A stretch of DNA of 64,000 nucleotides from the NCBI GenBank assembly GCA_904419785.1, contig CAJFSY010000002.1:1-64000 (forward strand), written 5' to 3'. Positions 1 through 8,480 of the stretch are shown in pieces; within the stretch, counting starts at the first letter, position 1; each line of letters starts with the position of its first letter. The position numbers were made by a program, and so were the translations under genes. The DNA comes from an uncultured Neglectibacter sp. (GTDB taxonomy: Bacteria; Bacillota; Clostridia; Oscillospirales; Acutalibacteraceae). The notes beneath the pieces are model-generated. The model made no database searches, was not told where the DNA came from, and saw only the letters and a list, made by a program, of their open reading frames with translations.

Positions 1-132
1 AGGAAACGGCCCAGTCTATATGCAGATAAAGGCTGCCATTTGTGAAAAATGGCAGTCTTGCTCTTTCCTGAGGTGTCCTCCGCTATTTTACGCTTACTGG
101 CATCTATGGAATCATTCGTGAATTTCCGAGCG

Positions 133-192
133 AAAAAAGCCCGGAAACGGTTGATGCCACTGGCTTTTCGCCAGTGGCATCTATACCGTTTT
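133..192 (-). terminator. Hairpin downstream of tRNA-Lys, likely terminator
   Basis: A perfect 12-bp stem (153-164 with 170-181, 5-nt loop) is extended by an outer AAACGGT/ACCGTTT pairing. On the minus strand it follows the tRNA by about 20 bases and is followed by a six-T run at 133-138. The T run is a few bases away from the stem, so termination is likely but not certain. The stretch 1-130 holds no gene I can support, only a weaker 8-bp hairpin at 33-56. Confidence 0.5.
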
Positions 193-199
193 GATTTTA

Positions 200-275
200 T
201 GGTGACCCATCGGGGATTCGAACCCCGGACACCTTGATTAAAAGTCAAGTGCTCTACCGACTGAGCTAATGAGTC
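200..275 (-). tRNA. tRNA-Lys (anticodon TTT)
   Basis: On the minus strand a complete cloverleaf can be drawn. The acceptor arms are GACTCAT and ATGGGTC with an A discriminator, there is a D arm with AGCTCAGTCGGTAGAGC, an anticodon stem TTGA/TCAA around the loop CTTTTAA, and a T arm with GGTTCGAATCC. The anticodon is TTT, which reads lysine codons AAA and AAG. The 3' CCA is encoded (200-202). The gene has its own consensus promoter just upstream. Confidence 0.97.
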
Positions 276-280
276 TTAAC

Positions 281-301
281 AGCTGTCCATTGTGGACAGC
301 T
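281..301. other. Hairpin in the 5' leader of tRNA-Lys
   Basis: Perfect 8-bp inverted repeat, AGCTGTCC (281-288) and GGACAGCT (294-301), with a 5-base loop. It lies between the predicted transcription start (about 300) and the mature tRNA 5' end. It may protect or shape the pre-tRNA leader, or be the 3' hairpin of the upstream GH36 mRNA, although on that strand it has no T run. Confidence 0.5.
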
Positions 302-306
302 TTGTT

Positions 307-335
307 ATTATAGCAGAGTTTTTTGCGGATGTCAA
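307..335 (-). promoter_or_regulatory. Consensus promoter of tRNA-Lys
   Basis: On the minus strand, TTGACA (335-330) and TATAAT (312-307) are separated by exactly 17 bases. This is a perfect sigma-70-type promoter about 30 bases before the tRNA, as expected for a strongly expressed stable RNA gene. Confidence 0.85.
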
Positions 336-354
336 CTGCAAAATGAAATCTTCC

Positions 355-2538
355 TTATTTTGCAACAAAATATTTTACAATACTGGTGCCGTCGCCGTTT
401 TCTCCGAAATCATAGGAAGAGAGATCCAAGCCGCCATGCATCAACAGCGCGCCGGAATAAACCTTGCCGGTTTCCTCGTCTGTGTAGAACTTTTCCGGAT
501 CAAGACCGGGAAGGCACAGGGGCAAATACATGTTTTCGGGATGGCGCATGACGACGCGGGTGAACAAAACTTCTTTCTTGTCCTGGCTGACAAACTGCCA
601 GTCGCAGAGGAAAGGATTCTCCGTGGGGGAAGTGATCCTGTAGAAATCGCCGTAGTGGATCAGATCGTAATATTTGTGATAATCGGCAACTTGTTTCCGC
701 ACGATGTCCCGCTCCTCTTCCGTGAGCTTGCGGGGGTCCAGTTCATAGCCGAATGTGCCGCACATTGCCACGGCGGCCCGGGTTTTAAGGCTGGCCCGGG
801 AATTGGCGGACACATGGGCGCCCAGGGATGGGATGGGGTAGCACAGGGACGCGCCGAACTGGATGGTCAGGCGCTCGATGGGGTCTGTGTTGTCGCTGGC
901 CCAGATCTGGGGAGAGAAGTACAGCATTCCGGGATCAAAGCGGCCGCCGCCGGAAGAACAGTTTTCCAGCAGAATATGGGGGAATGCCGTTGTGATCCGG
1001 TCCATCAAGTCGTAAACGCCCAGTACATAGCGGTGGAAGAACTCGCCCTGGTGTTCCGGCGGGAGAACAGCGCTGGCAGCTTCGGTAATGTGCCGGTTGC
1101 AGTCCCACTTGATGTATTCGATGTTGTTTTTGGAAATCACATCGTACATTTGCTGGAAAATATTGTCCCGTACGTCCTGGCGGGTCATATCCAATACGCA
1201 CTGGTAACGGGAAATGGAATGCTCCCGTCCCTTGGCGCGGATAGCCCAATCGGGATGGGCACGGTACAGATCGCTGTCGGGGTTGATCATTTCCGGCTCG
1301 TACCAGATGCCGAATTTTACGCCCAGGGCGTTGACCCGTTCGATCAAATGGGACAGGCCGCCTTTGAGCTTTTTCTCGTTGACATACCAGTCGCCCAAGG
1401 CCCGGTGGTCATCGTTGCGGTCACCGAACCAGCCGTCGTCCATAACGAGCATCTCAATGCCCAGTTCTTTGGCTTCCTTGGCGAACTCCACCAGCTTGTC
1501 ATCGTCAAAATCGAAGAACGCGGCTTCCCAGCTGTTGATGAGCAAAGGACGCTTTTTCTTGGTCCACTGGCTGCGGCACAGATGGTCCAAATAGAAGTGA
1601 TGGAACGTACGGCTCATGCCGCCCAAACCGGTATTGGAATATACCAGCACGGCTTCCGGGCTTTGGAAGCTTTCGCCGGGCTCTAAATGCCAGCGAAAAT
1701 CCGTGGGGTTGATGCCCATGAGCACCCTGGGACAACCTTGGGTATCCACTTCAACATCGAAAGCGAAATTGCCGCTGTAAACCAGGTTCATGCCCCAAAC
1801 TTCCCCAGTTTCTTCCGTTGCGGAAGATTTCGCCAGGGCCAGGAAGGGATTATGGTTGGGGCCGGTCATGCCGCGCTTGGATTGGATAGACTGAATGCCG
1901 TGCTGAAGGGGGTGGCGTACTGTGGTGTTTTCTTTGTTCCACCGGCCATAAAAATGGACCATGTCCATATCCATGGTAGGAAGGTCCAGGCAAGCGCTGT
2001 AGGCCCGTTCCAATACGACCGGGGCGTTGCCGGTATTTTCCAGCCGCACGCTTCTGGCCAGCACCGGATAATCTTCAAATATGGTGTAAAGCAAGACGGC
2101 TTTTACTCCGGTGACGGTATCAAGCGCCTCGATTTCCAGCGTTTGAGCTTTGCCGTCCCGGTCAAAGGTGGCAGGCAGGCCGGGCAAGGCGGGTTTCCCG
2201 TCATAGATCTTGTGGGAGACATACCGGATGTCCGTTACCGCATCGCCGTTTGCGTTGCGTACCGAAAGGGCAGCAATTCGGAAATCTCCCGCGCCGTTGG
2301 TGGGATATTCCATAGGGGTGATGTCTGCGGAGAAGAAGGGGTCGTCCACCTTGGTGTTATAGGGGCTCAAAGAGGAAAAGCGGCCCCGGTAGATCAAATA
2401 GGACAAGTCGGTATCAGGAATCCTGGCGCCGCAGTAAAGGTGCGTGAGGTAATTCTCCTGATAGATCATAAGGGCGTAAGTAAAGGAAGGCGTATCCAGT
2501 TTGAAGATACGATGTTGTTCGTCAAAGGTAATGGGCAT
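355..2538 (-). CDS. Alpha-galactosidase, GH36
   Basis: Retaining exo-enzyme that removes terminal alpha-1,6-galactose from raffinose-type sugars or galactomannan oligosaccharides. The 727-residue product matches bacterial GH36 length. The beta-sandwich N-domain is followed by a TIM barrel with WEAAFFDF, the MDDGWFG motif and GIWYEPEM. The nucleophile is Asp479 in IKWDCNR and the acid/base Asp549 in ASDNTD, close to the numbering known for Geobacillus AgaA. There is no signal peptide, so it should be cytosolic. The start is the ATG at 2538 with AGAGGT upstream. An in-frame start further up (2601) is rejected because it falls in the -35 element. It has its own promoter, 81 bases after the dockerin gene. 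Confidence 0.94.
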   Translation of the reverse strand: MPITFDEQHRIFKLDTPSFTYALMIYQENYLTHLYCGARIPDTDLSYLIYRGRFSSLSPYNTKVDDPFFSADITPMEYPTNGAGDFRIAALSVRNANGDAVTDIRYVSHKIYDGKPALPGLPATFDRDGKAQTLEIEALDTVTGVKAVLLYTIFEDYPVLARSVRLENTGNAPVVLERAYSACLDLPTMDMDMVHFYGRWNKENTTVRHPLQHGIQSIQSKRGMTGPNHNPFLALAKSSATEETGEVWGMNLVYSGNFAFDVEVDTQGCPRVLMGINPTDFRWHLEPGESFQSPEAVLVYSNTGLGGMSRTFHHFYLDHLCRSQWTKKKRPLLINSWEAAFFDFDDDKLVEFAKEAKELGIEMLVMDDGWFGDRNDDHRALGDWYVNEKKLKGGLSHLIERVNALGVKFGIWYEPEMINPDSDLYRAHPDWAIRAKGREHSISRYQCVLDMTRQDVRDNIFQQMYDVISKNNIEYIKWDCNRHITEAASAVLPPEHQGEFFHRYVLGVYDLMDRITTAFPHILLENCSSGGGRFDPGMLYFSPQIWASDNTDPIERLTIQFGASLCYPIPSLGAHVSANSRASLKTRAAVAMCGTFGYELDPRKLTEEERDIVRKQVADYHKYYDLIHYGDFYRITSPTENPFLCDWQFVSQDKKEVLFTRVVMRHPENMYLPLCLPGLDPEKFYTDEETGKVYSGALLMHGGLDLSSYDFGENGDGTSIVKYFVAK

Positions 2539-2572
2539 ACAAACTACCTCTTTCCAAAAAATTGTCGTGCTT

Positions 2573-2601
2573 ATCTTAGCATAGAAGTCCAGGGCTTTCA
2601 A
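2573..2601 (-). promoter_or_regulatory. Promoter of the GH36 gene
   Basis: Minus strand TTGAAA (2601-2596), 17-base spacer, TAAGAT (2578-2573). It lies between the dockerin gene stop and the GH36 start. The two hexamers are identical to those before the GH42 gene near 49.03 kb. Confidence 0.7.
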
Positions 2602-2619
2602 GGCGGTTTTGTAAGAATT

Positions 2620-4131
2620 TTACGATGCAAGCAGCTGGCTCAGGAATACCGTATCCATCGTGGTGAGGGAACCGTCCCCGTCTAAATCGGCGGCCCGGCG
2701 GTAAGGATCTTCGGATTTTGCATCCTCTAAAAGCAGTTCTTGAGCGTGGCGCACATCTTGCTGCGAAACCGTACCGCTGCCGTCGCAATCCCCTAGAACC
2801 ACCAATGTATATGTTTCCACGGTCATTCCGGTGGCTAAATGCCCCGAGGTGACTTCTGTGCCATCCGGCCAGTAGATGTGTACTGCGTCGGGAGCAAAAT
2901 AGGCCAATAGTTCCGCGATAGTAACATTCTCAGACATGACAAGCCAGTTTCCTTCTTGTGTGATACCTTCGGGAGTAGGCGGCAGACTGGGAGAGGGTGA
3001 CGGTTCAGAGCTGGGGGAAGGAACAGGGCTGGGACTAGGTGTGAAAGATGGGGTAGGTTCTGGAGAAAGAGACGGTTCCGGGCTTGGAGTAGGGGTAGGA
3101 GTGGGTGTAGGTGTTGGCGTGGGCGTAGAGGGTTCTTCATAAAATTGTATAGGCGTGAACCAATAATATCCTTCTTTTTCTGTGATAGCTCCGCTGCCGC
3201 ATATAGCAGATAAAGTTCCTTGAGGTGAAACGGAACCAACCGGTTCTCCGGAAACAGTGGAGCATCGTAAAAGGTTTTCCGATTCAGCATAAAGCAAATG
3301 ATCTTCCCTGTCCATGGCGCAGAGAAGAGGGCTTGAAGGCATAGTAATAGAACCCAACTCTTCAAAATCGCCTGTTTCATAGTGGAGAATAATCCCAAAA
3401 GGTTGGGCAATAAAATAAGATTCCCCCAATAATCGGAGAGGCGTGTAGACAGTACTTGCGCTTTGCCAGGCTTCCGGATGGGAAGCAGGTCCCCAAAAGC
3501 TGCGGGAACCGCAGACAGCAAAAAGTGTGCCTTTAGGCGTGATCTCCAAAAATGAAATGTCGGTAACGCCTTCCAAATTTACTTCTTGCACCTCTCCATC
3601 CGGGAGAGAGACCTGAAGAGGATATTCCTGCTGGGATGTGACGAAATAAAAACGGCCCTCCCCGTCGCAGTCGAATAACGTCAAGTCATCCACCGCCACG
3701 GGTAAGGGCCGGGTAGTTTCCGTTTCTAAACTGGGAAGGGACAGCTGGGTAAGACAAGCAGCTTGACCGCGGTCTTCCACAACAAACAGGCTGTTTCCCC
3801 GCAGTCCAACCCAGACAAGGTCACTTTCTGAAAATGTTTTTTGAGAGAGAATCCGGCCCGTAGTTCGGTCTAACGCCAAGAGAGTGCCGCTTCCAGATTG
3901 TTCGCCGGAATAGGCGAACACACATAACGTGTTCCATTCCTCCAGCAAAAGCACAGAACCACCTTGAGGAATAGGGGTAAGCTGCACCGCCGAAATAATA
4001 TCATCCCCCAGAAAAGCAAAGAGAAAGAGCAGAGCCAGAAGGACACACAAGGAGACAATAGGACGTTGCAGCTTTGTGAACCGTTCTCTCATAGGGCAGT
4101 CAGATTTCTTCGACGAAATGTGGTTCTCCAT
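2620..4131 (-). CDS. Membrane-anchored protein with C-terminal type I dockerin
   Basis: 503 residues. A short cytosolic N-end is followed by one hydrophobic segment (about 25-45), then a roughly 280-residue ectodomain with many short beta-rich repeats that could be a beta-propeller but which I cannot assign. A Pro/Thr/Ser linker (334-388) follows, then a small domain seen in many clostridial secreted proteins (about 395-447), and a dockerin with two calcium loops: DCDGSGTVSQQD (448-459) and DLDGDGSLTTMD (482-493). Dockerins bind cohesins of cellulosomes or other surface complexes. Having both an N-terminal membrane anchor and a dockerin suggests it tethers or senses a surface assembly. The start ATG has GGGAGG 9-10 bases upstream. 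The substrate or partner is unknown. Confidence 0.8.
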   Translation of the reverse strand: MENHISSKKSDCPMRERFTKLQRPIVSLCVLLALLFLFAFLGDDIISAVQLTPIPQGGSVLLLEEWNTLCVFAYSGEQSGSGTLLALDRTTGRILSQKTFSESDLVWVGLRGNSLFVVEDRGQAACLTQLSLPSLETETTRPLPVAVDDLTLFDCDGEGRFYFVTSQQEYPLQVSLPDGEVQEVNLEGVTDISFLEITPKGTLFAVCGSRSFWGPASHPEAWQSASTVYTPLRLLGESYFIAQPFGIILHYETGDFEELGSITMPSSPLLCAMDREDHLLYAESENLLRCSTVSGEPVGSVSPQGTLSAICGSGAITEKEGYYWFTPIQFYEEPSTPTPTPTPTPTPTPSPEPSLSPEPTPSFTPSPSPVPSPSSEPSPSPSLPPTPEGITQEGNWLVMSENVTIAELLAYFAPDAVHIYWPDGTEVTSGHLATGMTVETYTLVVLGDCDGSGTVSQQDVRHAQELLLEDAKSEDPYRRAADLDGDGSLTTMDTVFLSQLLAS

Positions 4132-4186
4132 AAAACGTGAACCTCCCTTCGTTCATATGGGTGGCAGCAGGCTCTTTCAAGAAAGC

Positions 4187-4768
4187 CTATCCATGTTCCC
4201 GGAAAAATTCCTTAGCTAAGCTGGTGTCTCCGGTGAGAGCGGCCAGCACGAGCTGATAAAACCCTTGCGGGTCTTTATGGAACCTGTCTTTGACCATCTC
4301 AGCCTGTGCTTTGTCGGGCACATACAATGAAACTGCCATCAGCTCCATTTCCCCGCCGGAGATATGGCAGGTGATTTGCACTCCCCGTTCTGTCTGCTGG
4401 ATGTCCACACGGTTTTCCCGCTGGGCCCGGGCTTTGGACAGCATAGTGAACGCGGCTTCCAAGGCTTTATCCCGCACAGATAACGGCAGGGTGGCATCCA
4501 GGCTGTTGGCAATTTCCTTCCCGGCGGCGGTAACGGTGTAATAGCCGTCCCCGTCCTGGGAAATGTTCCCTTGGGCCAGCAGCGACGCTAAGGCGTCTTC
4601 CACCTCGAAATAATTGGCCAACCCCTTTTCCTGGATGATGCGGGTCAAGTCCTGCCGGGCCAAAGGAGCGCCTACACTGGATAGAATATAGCAAAGCAAA
4701 ATGCGGATATCGTTTTTATTCCAAAGGCCGCCGGGTTCTACCCCTGCGGAAAAAGCGTCTTGCTTCAT
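4187..4768 (-). CDS. DUF4364 family winged-helix protein
   Basis: 193 residues, resembling the DUF4364 family of Clostridia. The N-terminal half (about 18-75) has a winged-helix layout: NDIRILLCYILSS, then LTRIIQEKG and a YYTVTAAGKEIA wing. The C-terminal half is an unassigned alpha/beta domain. It is likely a small transcriptional regulator, with an unknown target. It is transcribed from its own promoter, and the dockerin gene follows 55 bases downstream without an evident terminator, so the two may share a transcript. The family match rests on reading the sequence only. Confidence 0.75.
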   Translation of the reverse strand: MKQDAFSAGVEPGGLWNKNDIRILLCYILSSVGAPLARQDLTRIIQEKGLANYFEVEDALASLLAQGNISQDGDGYYTVTAAGKEIANSLDATLPLSVRDKALEAAFTMLSKARAQRENRVDIQQTERGVQITCHISGGEMELMAVSLYVPDKAQAEMVKDRFHKDPQGFYQLVLAALTGDTSLAKEFFREHG

Positions 4769-4813
4769 AAAGAAAGTCCTTTCTGAAACGAGCTTGCTGT
4801 AAGAACTAAATTT

Positions 4814-4842
4814 ATTATAGCCATTTTTTGATGCTTTTGCAA
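4814..4842 (-). promoter_or_regulatory. Promoter of the DUF4364 gene
   Basis: Minus strand TTGCAA (4842-4837), 17 bases, TATAAT (4819-4814). It sits in the 108-base gap after the flippase gene. The same two hexamers at the same spacing precede the GT2 gene at 7.2 kb. Confidence 0.75.
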
Positions 4843-4876
4843 TGGAAATCCATTTGCGGAAAGTGCTTTTTAAGGG

Positions 4877-6169
4877 TCATTTTGTGCTTTTCATGTTGTT
4901 TTGAGGCGCAGGCTGGCGCATGAGGTTGCGGTTTTTTACGATGACCACCAGCCGGAACGCCAAGATGGAACCTTCCGTGACCGTTGTGAGTACGCAGAGG
5001 GTCACGAGGTTGATACCCCATACAAGCCAAATGATTCCAGCGCCCAGCAGGTAGACCACCGTGCCGAACACCACCGAGATATTGGCGTATTTTGCCAAGC
5101 CCATAGCGCCCAAGGTGGGATAGCCCAGCACATAGTTGGGAAAGGAGAACACCGCCACGGGAATGAGCAGGCGCAGGGGCAGCACGACTTGGGAGCCTTC
5201 TTTGCCCAGCCACAATACCAGCAGAGGCTCGGCAAACACGAACACAAACGCGCAGCCTAAAAGAATGATGGGATACACCAGCAGCATGGCCTTTTTAATC
5301 AGGCTGAAATTGCGGTGCTTCATCATGTGGGGGTAAAGGCTGTCGGCAATGGGAGACATGCCGCTGCGGGCCGCGCCGATGATCTTGTCGGCGTTGGTGT
5401 AAAGGCCCGTAGCGGTGGGACCAGCCACATTGTTCAAAAGGATACCGTTTAAATTGGAGTTGATGGAAGCAGCCACTTTGGAAAGGAAAAATTGAGAGGA
5501 AGCTTTCAGCTCCGTCCAGATTTCCCGCCAAGAGACCCGGCGGAACCGGATGCCCACTTTGCAGAACAAATGCCAGTAAACAAACACGATAGCGCCCACG
5601 TTGCCGATGGCGGTGAACAGCGGCACCATATAGTAATCGTCGGGCTGGTGAACAAAGACGAAAATCATCATGGTGGCGAAGAATTTGATAGCTACCGCCC
5701 GGACGGTGATAGTGGACATCTGTTCCAGGCCCCGGTACATAAAGTCGGGCAAGAGGGCGTAGGTGCACACGGAGATGAGATAAAAAGCGTAGACCATAAC
5801 CTGGCCCATGTCGGGCAGAGAGGGGGCGATAAATAGGAAAAGGATGAGGAAAGAAAGAGCCATAAACAACGCTTTTGAAATGATCACGCAGGTGAGTATC
5901 TTAGAAAGCAGGTCTTTGTCCTCACGGTGGCGGGAGATTTTGGCGGTAGCGGAATAGATAAAGCCAAAATCAATAAGGATCTGGAAAAAATTGGTGGCGT
6001 ATTGGGCCGCGCCAAGCACGCCGATACGGTCCAAGCCCAGCACCCGCATTTGATATCCCTGGGTCAGAAGCCCCAAAGCCATGTTTGAAAATTGCAGGAT
6101 GTAGAGCATCACGGTGTTTTCCAAAAGACCACCCCGACGGCGGTCATTCCATTTTTGTCTTAGACCCAT
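4877..6169 (-). CDS. Polysaccharide-type flippase (MOP superfamily)
   Basis: 430-residue polytopic protein with about 12 predicted membrane segments. The N-terminal pattern (NTVMLYILQFSNMALGLLTQGYQMRVLG) is typical of Wzx/RfbX-like oligosaccharide flippases, which move lipid-linked sugar units across the membrane. The start ATG has AAGGAGA 6-7 bases upstream. The gene follows the GT2 gene by 11 bases on the same transcript, which fits a pair that builds and then exports a surface glycan. The polymer is not evident from these two genes alone. Confidence 0.85.
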   Translation of the reverse strand: MGLRQKWNDRRRGGLLENTVMLYILQFSNMALGLLTQGYQMRVLGLDRIGVLGAAQYATNFFQILIDFGFIYSATAKISRHREDKDLLSKILTCVIISKALFMALSFLILFLFIAPSLPDMGQVMVYAFYLISVCTYALLPDFMYRGLEQMSTITVRAVAIKFFATMMIFVFVHQPDDYYMVPLFTAIGNVGAIVFVYWHLFCKVGIRFRRVSWREIWTELKASSQFFLSKVAASINSNLNGILLNNVAGPTATGLYTNADKIIGAARSGMSPIADSLYPHMMKHRNFSLIKKAMLLVYPIILLGCAFVFVFAEPLLVLWLGKEGSQVVLPLRLLIPVAVFSFPNYVLGYPTLGAMGLAKYANISVVFGTVVYLLGAGIIWLVWGINLVTLCVLTTVTEGSILAFRLVVIVKNRNLMRQPAPQNNMKSTK

Positions 6170-6180
6170 AACGTCTCCTT

Positions 6181-7164
6181 TCAGCCCAAATGGCCTTTCA
6201 ATTTAAAAAGCAAAGCCACCAGGGCGTACCAGCGTTTTTCCAAAAGTGATAAGAGAAGCTTGTGGTTCCTGCTTAAGCGGGGCAGATATTTGCACTGGCG
6301 GTAATCTGGGAACCACTTTTCCAAATAACTCCGGAATTCTTTGAGAAGAGGATGCTTCCGGTCGATGAGCAGAACCCGCACCGAAGCGGTGAGATACGCG
6401 TGAAACAGCGTTAGATAGCAGAATTCCTGGCGGTATTTCTCGAAAAGGCCCTGTTCTTTAAAATAGGAAAACAGGTCGTCGAAGGCCAGCAGAATCTCCC
6501 GGTTCCGGTCTGCGTTTTGGTTTTTTGTGATGGAGCCTGTCCGGCTCAGGTAGTTGTACCCCACAAAATCCAGGAACACCACTTGGCGGGCCTGGGCTAG
6601 AAGTTTCGGCGTGGTGCGCATGTCTTCATACCACACCCGGGGTGGGAACAACACCCCTGTGCGGGTGAACAGTTCCCTGCGGTAAAGCCGGCAGCAGGCG
6701 GAAGGCGCTGTCAAAAGCAATTCGGGATGCTGGGACAAAGTGACGCCTTGGTCTTTTGGGGCGTCCTCTAAAAAGGTTTGCAGGGTATTGCCCTTCTCGT
6801 CCACAGAGCGGAATCCGAACATCACCAGGTCCGCTTCTTCCCGCAGGCCGGCTTCCAGAGTCTTTTCCAAGGTTTGAGGCTCGATCCAGTCATCGCTGTC
6901 AACCAGCAGAAGCCAGTCCCCCGAAGCCGCCTGGATACCGGTGTTCCGGGCGCCTCCCAAACCCTGGTTGCGCTGGTGGATCACTTGGATGCGGGAATCC
7001 TTTCGCGCCAGTTTGTCGCAGAGATTCCCGCTGCCGTCGGTAGAGCCGTCATCCACGAGCAGCAGCTCGAAGTCTTGTTCTGTTTGGGCCAGTACGGATT
7101 CCACGCATTTGACAAGATAATTTTCCACATTATAAACCGGTACGATTACGGTTGCTTTTGGCAT
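6181..7164 (-). CDS. Glycosyltransferase family 2
   Basis: 327 residues with a GT-A fold. MPKATVIVPVYN opens the nucleotide-binding domain, DDGSTDGSG lies near 38-46, NQGLGGARNTGI near 78-89, and the metal-binding VDSDDW near 97. It likely transfers a sugar from a nucleotide donor to a lipid-linked or protein-linked acceptor in surface glycan synthesis, together with the flippase next to it. The reading frame stays open another 300 codons upstream, but that part is the antisense of the GH130 gene. The ATG at 7164 sits just after a good promoter and is the right start. Confidence 0.9.
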   Translation of the reverse strand: MPKATVIVPVYNVENYLVKCVESVLAQTEQDFELLLVDDGSTDGSGNLCDKLARKDSRIQVIHQRNQGLGGARNTGIQAASGDWLLLVDSDDWIEPQTLEKTLEAGLREEADLVMFGFRSVDEKGNTLQTFLEDAPKDQGVTLSQHPELLLTAPSACCRLYRRELFTRTGVLFPPRVWYEDMRTTPKLLAQARQVVFLDFVGYNYLSRTGSITKNQNADRNREILLAFDDLFSYFKEQGLFEKYRQEFCYLTLFHAYLTASVRVLLIDRKHPLLKEFRSYLEKWFPDYRQCKYLPRLSRNHKLLLSLLEKRWYALVALLFKLKGHLG

Positions 7165-7204
7165 ATCTGCACCCTGCTTTCCTTTTGGCGATAGTTGTGC
7201 TGTC

Positions 7205-7233
7205 ATTATACACGTTCCCGTTTTTTTTTGCAA
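7205..7233 (-). promoter_or_regulatory. Promoter of the GT2-flippase operon
   Basis: Minus strand TTGCAA (7233-7228), 17 bases, TATAAT (7210-7205), about 40 bases before the GT2 start. A small dyad AATCA/TGATT (7233-7247) touches the -35 box. Confidence 0.8.
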
Positions 7234-7255
7234 ATCATCTGGTGATTGGAGCGTT

Positions 7256-7275
7256 TCAGAAAAATTTTTTCTGAA
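7256..7275. promoter_or_regulatory. Palindrome between divergent promoters, candidate operator
   Basis: TTCAGAAAA (7256-7264) and TTTTCTGAA (7267-7275) form a perfect 9-bp inverted repeat around two T bases. It lies midway between the minus-strand GT2 promoter and the plus-strand GH130 promoter, where a shared regulator could act on both. No regulator is encoded next to it. Confidence 0.45.
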
Positions 7276-7308
7276 TGGAAGATTGACTCTTTTCTTTTTC
7301 AAAGGAGA

Positions 7309-7317
7309 TGATATAAT
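7309..7317 (+). promoter_or_regulatory. Extended -10 promoter of the GH130 gene
   Basis: TGATATAAT at 7309-7317 is a perfect extended -10 box. No good -35 is at 17 bases, as is common for extended -10 promoters. The 5' leader of about 85 bases carries a weak hairpin (around 7332-7352). Confidence 0.6.
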
Positions 7318-7407
7318 AGAACCGCATTCGGGAACCGAATATCCGGTTTCCTGAAGAGAATAAATATTTTTTAACAAATTACATTTTTGAGAAGGAGCAC
7401 ATGCATT

Positions 7408-8409
7408 ATGGCTAAGATTATCGGCAGGCCCGCTCTGCCCAATATGCCCTGGCAGGATAAGCCCCAGGGTTTCGATAAGCCCGTGTGGCGTTATGACGGC
7501 AACCCCATTATCAAGAGAGACGCTATCCCCACCTCCAACAGCATTTTCAATTCCGCAGTAGTGGTTTATAAAGATGGCTATGCTGGTGTGTTCCGCTGCG
7601 ACAACCGCGGTGTGGAGATGGATATTTTCGCTGGTTTTTCCAAGGACGGCATCAACTGGGAGATCAACCACGACCCCATAGTCTTTGAGGGCGAGAAAGA
7701 TGTGACCCGCAAAGAGTATCGTTATGATCCTCGCGTGTGCTTCATCGAGGACCGGTATTATATCACCTGGTGCAACGGCTATCACGGCCCCACCATCGGC
7801 ATCGGCTATACCTACGATTTCAAGACCTTCTATCAGCTGGAGAACGCGTTTTTGCCCTACAACCGCAACGGCGTGCTGTTCCCCCGGAAGATCGGCGGGA
7901 AATTCGCCATGGTCAGCCGTCCCAGCGACACCGGCCATACTCCCTTTGGCGATATTTTCTACAGCGAGAGCCCGGATATGACTTATTGGGGCAAACATCG
8001 CTTTGTGTTTGGCACTGCTGATGGTTGGCAGTCCAAGAAAGTAGGCCCTGGCCCCACCCCCATCGAGACCGACGAGGGCTGGCTGATGATTTATCACGGC
8101 GTGCTCAACTCCTGCAACGGCTTTGTGTACCGCTTCGGCGTGGCGCTGCTGGATATCGACCGTCCTTGGATCGTAAAAGAGCGGGGCAACTTCTATGTGT
8201 TTGGGCCTGAAGAGCAGTATGAGCTCACCGGTGATGTGCCCAACGTCACCTTCCCCTGCGCCACTCTGACCGACCCCGAGACCGGCCGCATCGCCATTTA
8301 TTATGGCGCAGCGGATACCGTTACAGGTCTGGCCTTCACCACTGTGGATGAGTTGCTTTCCTACATGCGGAAGTATCCCATGAATGTGGGCGATCAGGAG
8401 AATAAGTAA
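7408..8409 (+). CDS. GH130 mannoside phosphorylase
   Basis: 333 residues with a five-bladed propeller pattern: [28 protein letters not shown] with the likely catalytic Asp107, and [18 protein letters not shown]130 enzymes split beta-mannosides with phosphate to give mannose 1-phosphate. Length and motifs look closer to the mannooligosaccharide phosphorylase group (like Ruminococcus RaMP2) than to the longer mannosyl-glucose phosphorylases, but I cannot fix the specificity by eye. It is cytosolic, with no signal peptide. The start at 7408 is chosen for GAAGGAGC 9 bases upstream. It is transcribed alone, divergent from the GT2 operon, and ends at a strong terminator. Confidence 0.9.
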   Translation: MAKIIGRPALPNMPWQDKPQGFDKPVWRYDGNPIIKRDAIPTSNSIFNSAVVVYKDGYAGVFRCDNRGVEMDIFAGFSKDGINWEINHDPIVFEGEKDVTRKEYRYDPRVCFIEDRYYITWCNGYHGPTIGIGYTYDFKTFYQLENAFLPYNRNGVLFPRKIGGKFAMVSRPSDTGHTPFGDIFYSESPDMTYWGKHRFVFGTADGWQSKKVGPGPTPIETDEGWLMIYHGVLNSCNGFVYRFGVALLDIDRPWIVKERGNFYVFGPEEQYELTGDVPNVTFPCATLTDPETGRIAIYYGAADTVTGLAFTTVDELLSYMRKYPMNVGDQENK

Positions 8410-8423
8410 ATATAGCGCTTTTT

Positions 8424-8452
8424 AAGACCCCGGTTCGCCGGGGTCTTTTTGC
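8424..8452 (+). terminator. Terminator after GH130
   Basis: Ten-bp stem AAGACCCCGG/CCGGGGTCTT around a TTCG tetraloop, running into five more T bases. Confidence 0.9.
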
Positions 8453-8480
8453 GTTTATAGGAAGGGTAAGAAATTTTTTT

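Noticed and set aside
292-1686. 464-residue frame on the plus strand opposite the GH36 gene
   Set aside because: No start signal or motif; the GH36 gene on the other strand has all catalytic residues.
3030-3135. Short tandem-like repeats resembling a CRISPR or satellite
   Set aside because: They encode the Pro/Thr linker of the dockerin protein; the same holds for 28620-28800 in the VanW gene. No spacers or cas genes exist.
7165-8097. N-terminal extension of the GT2 gene over the GH130 gene
   Set aside because: It is the antisense of GH130 and lies upstream of the GT2 promoter; the family fold starts at 7164.
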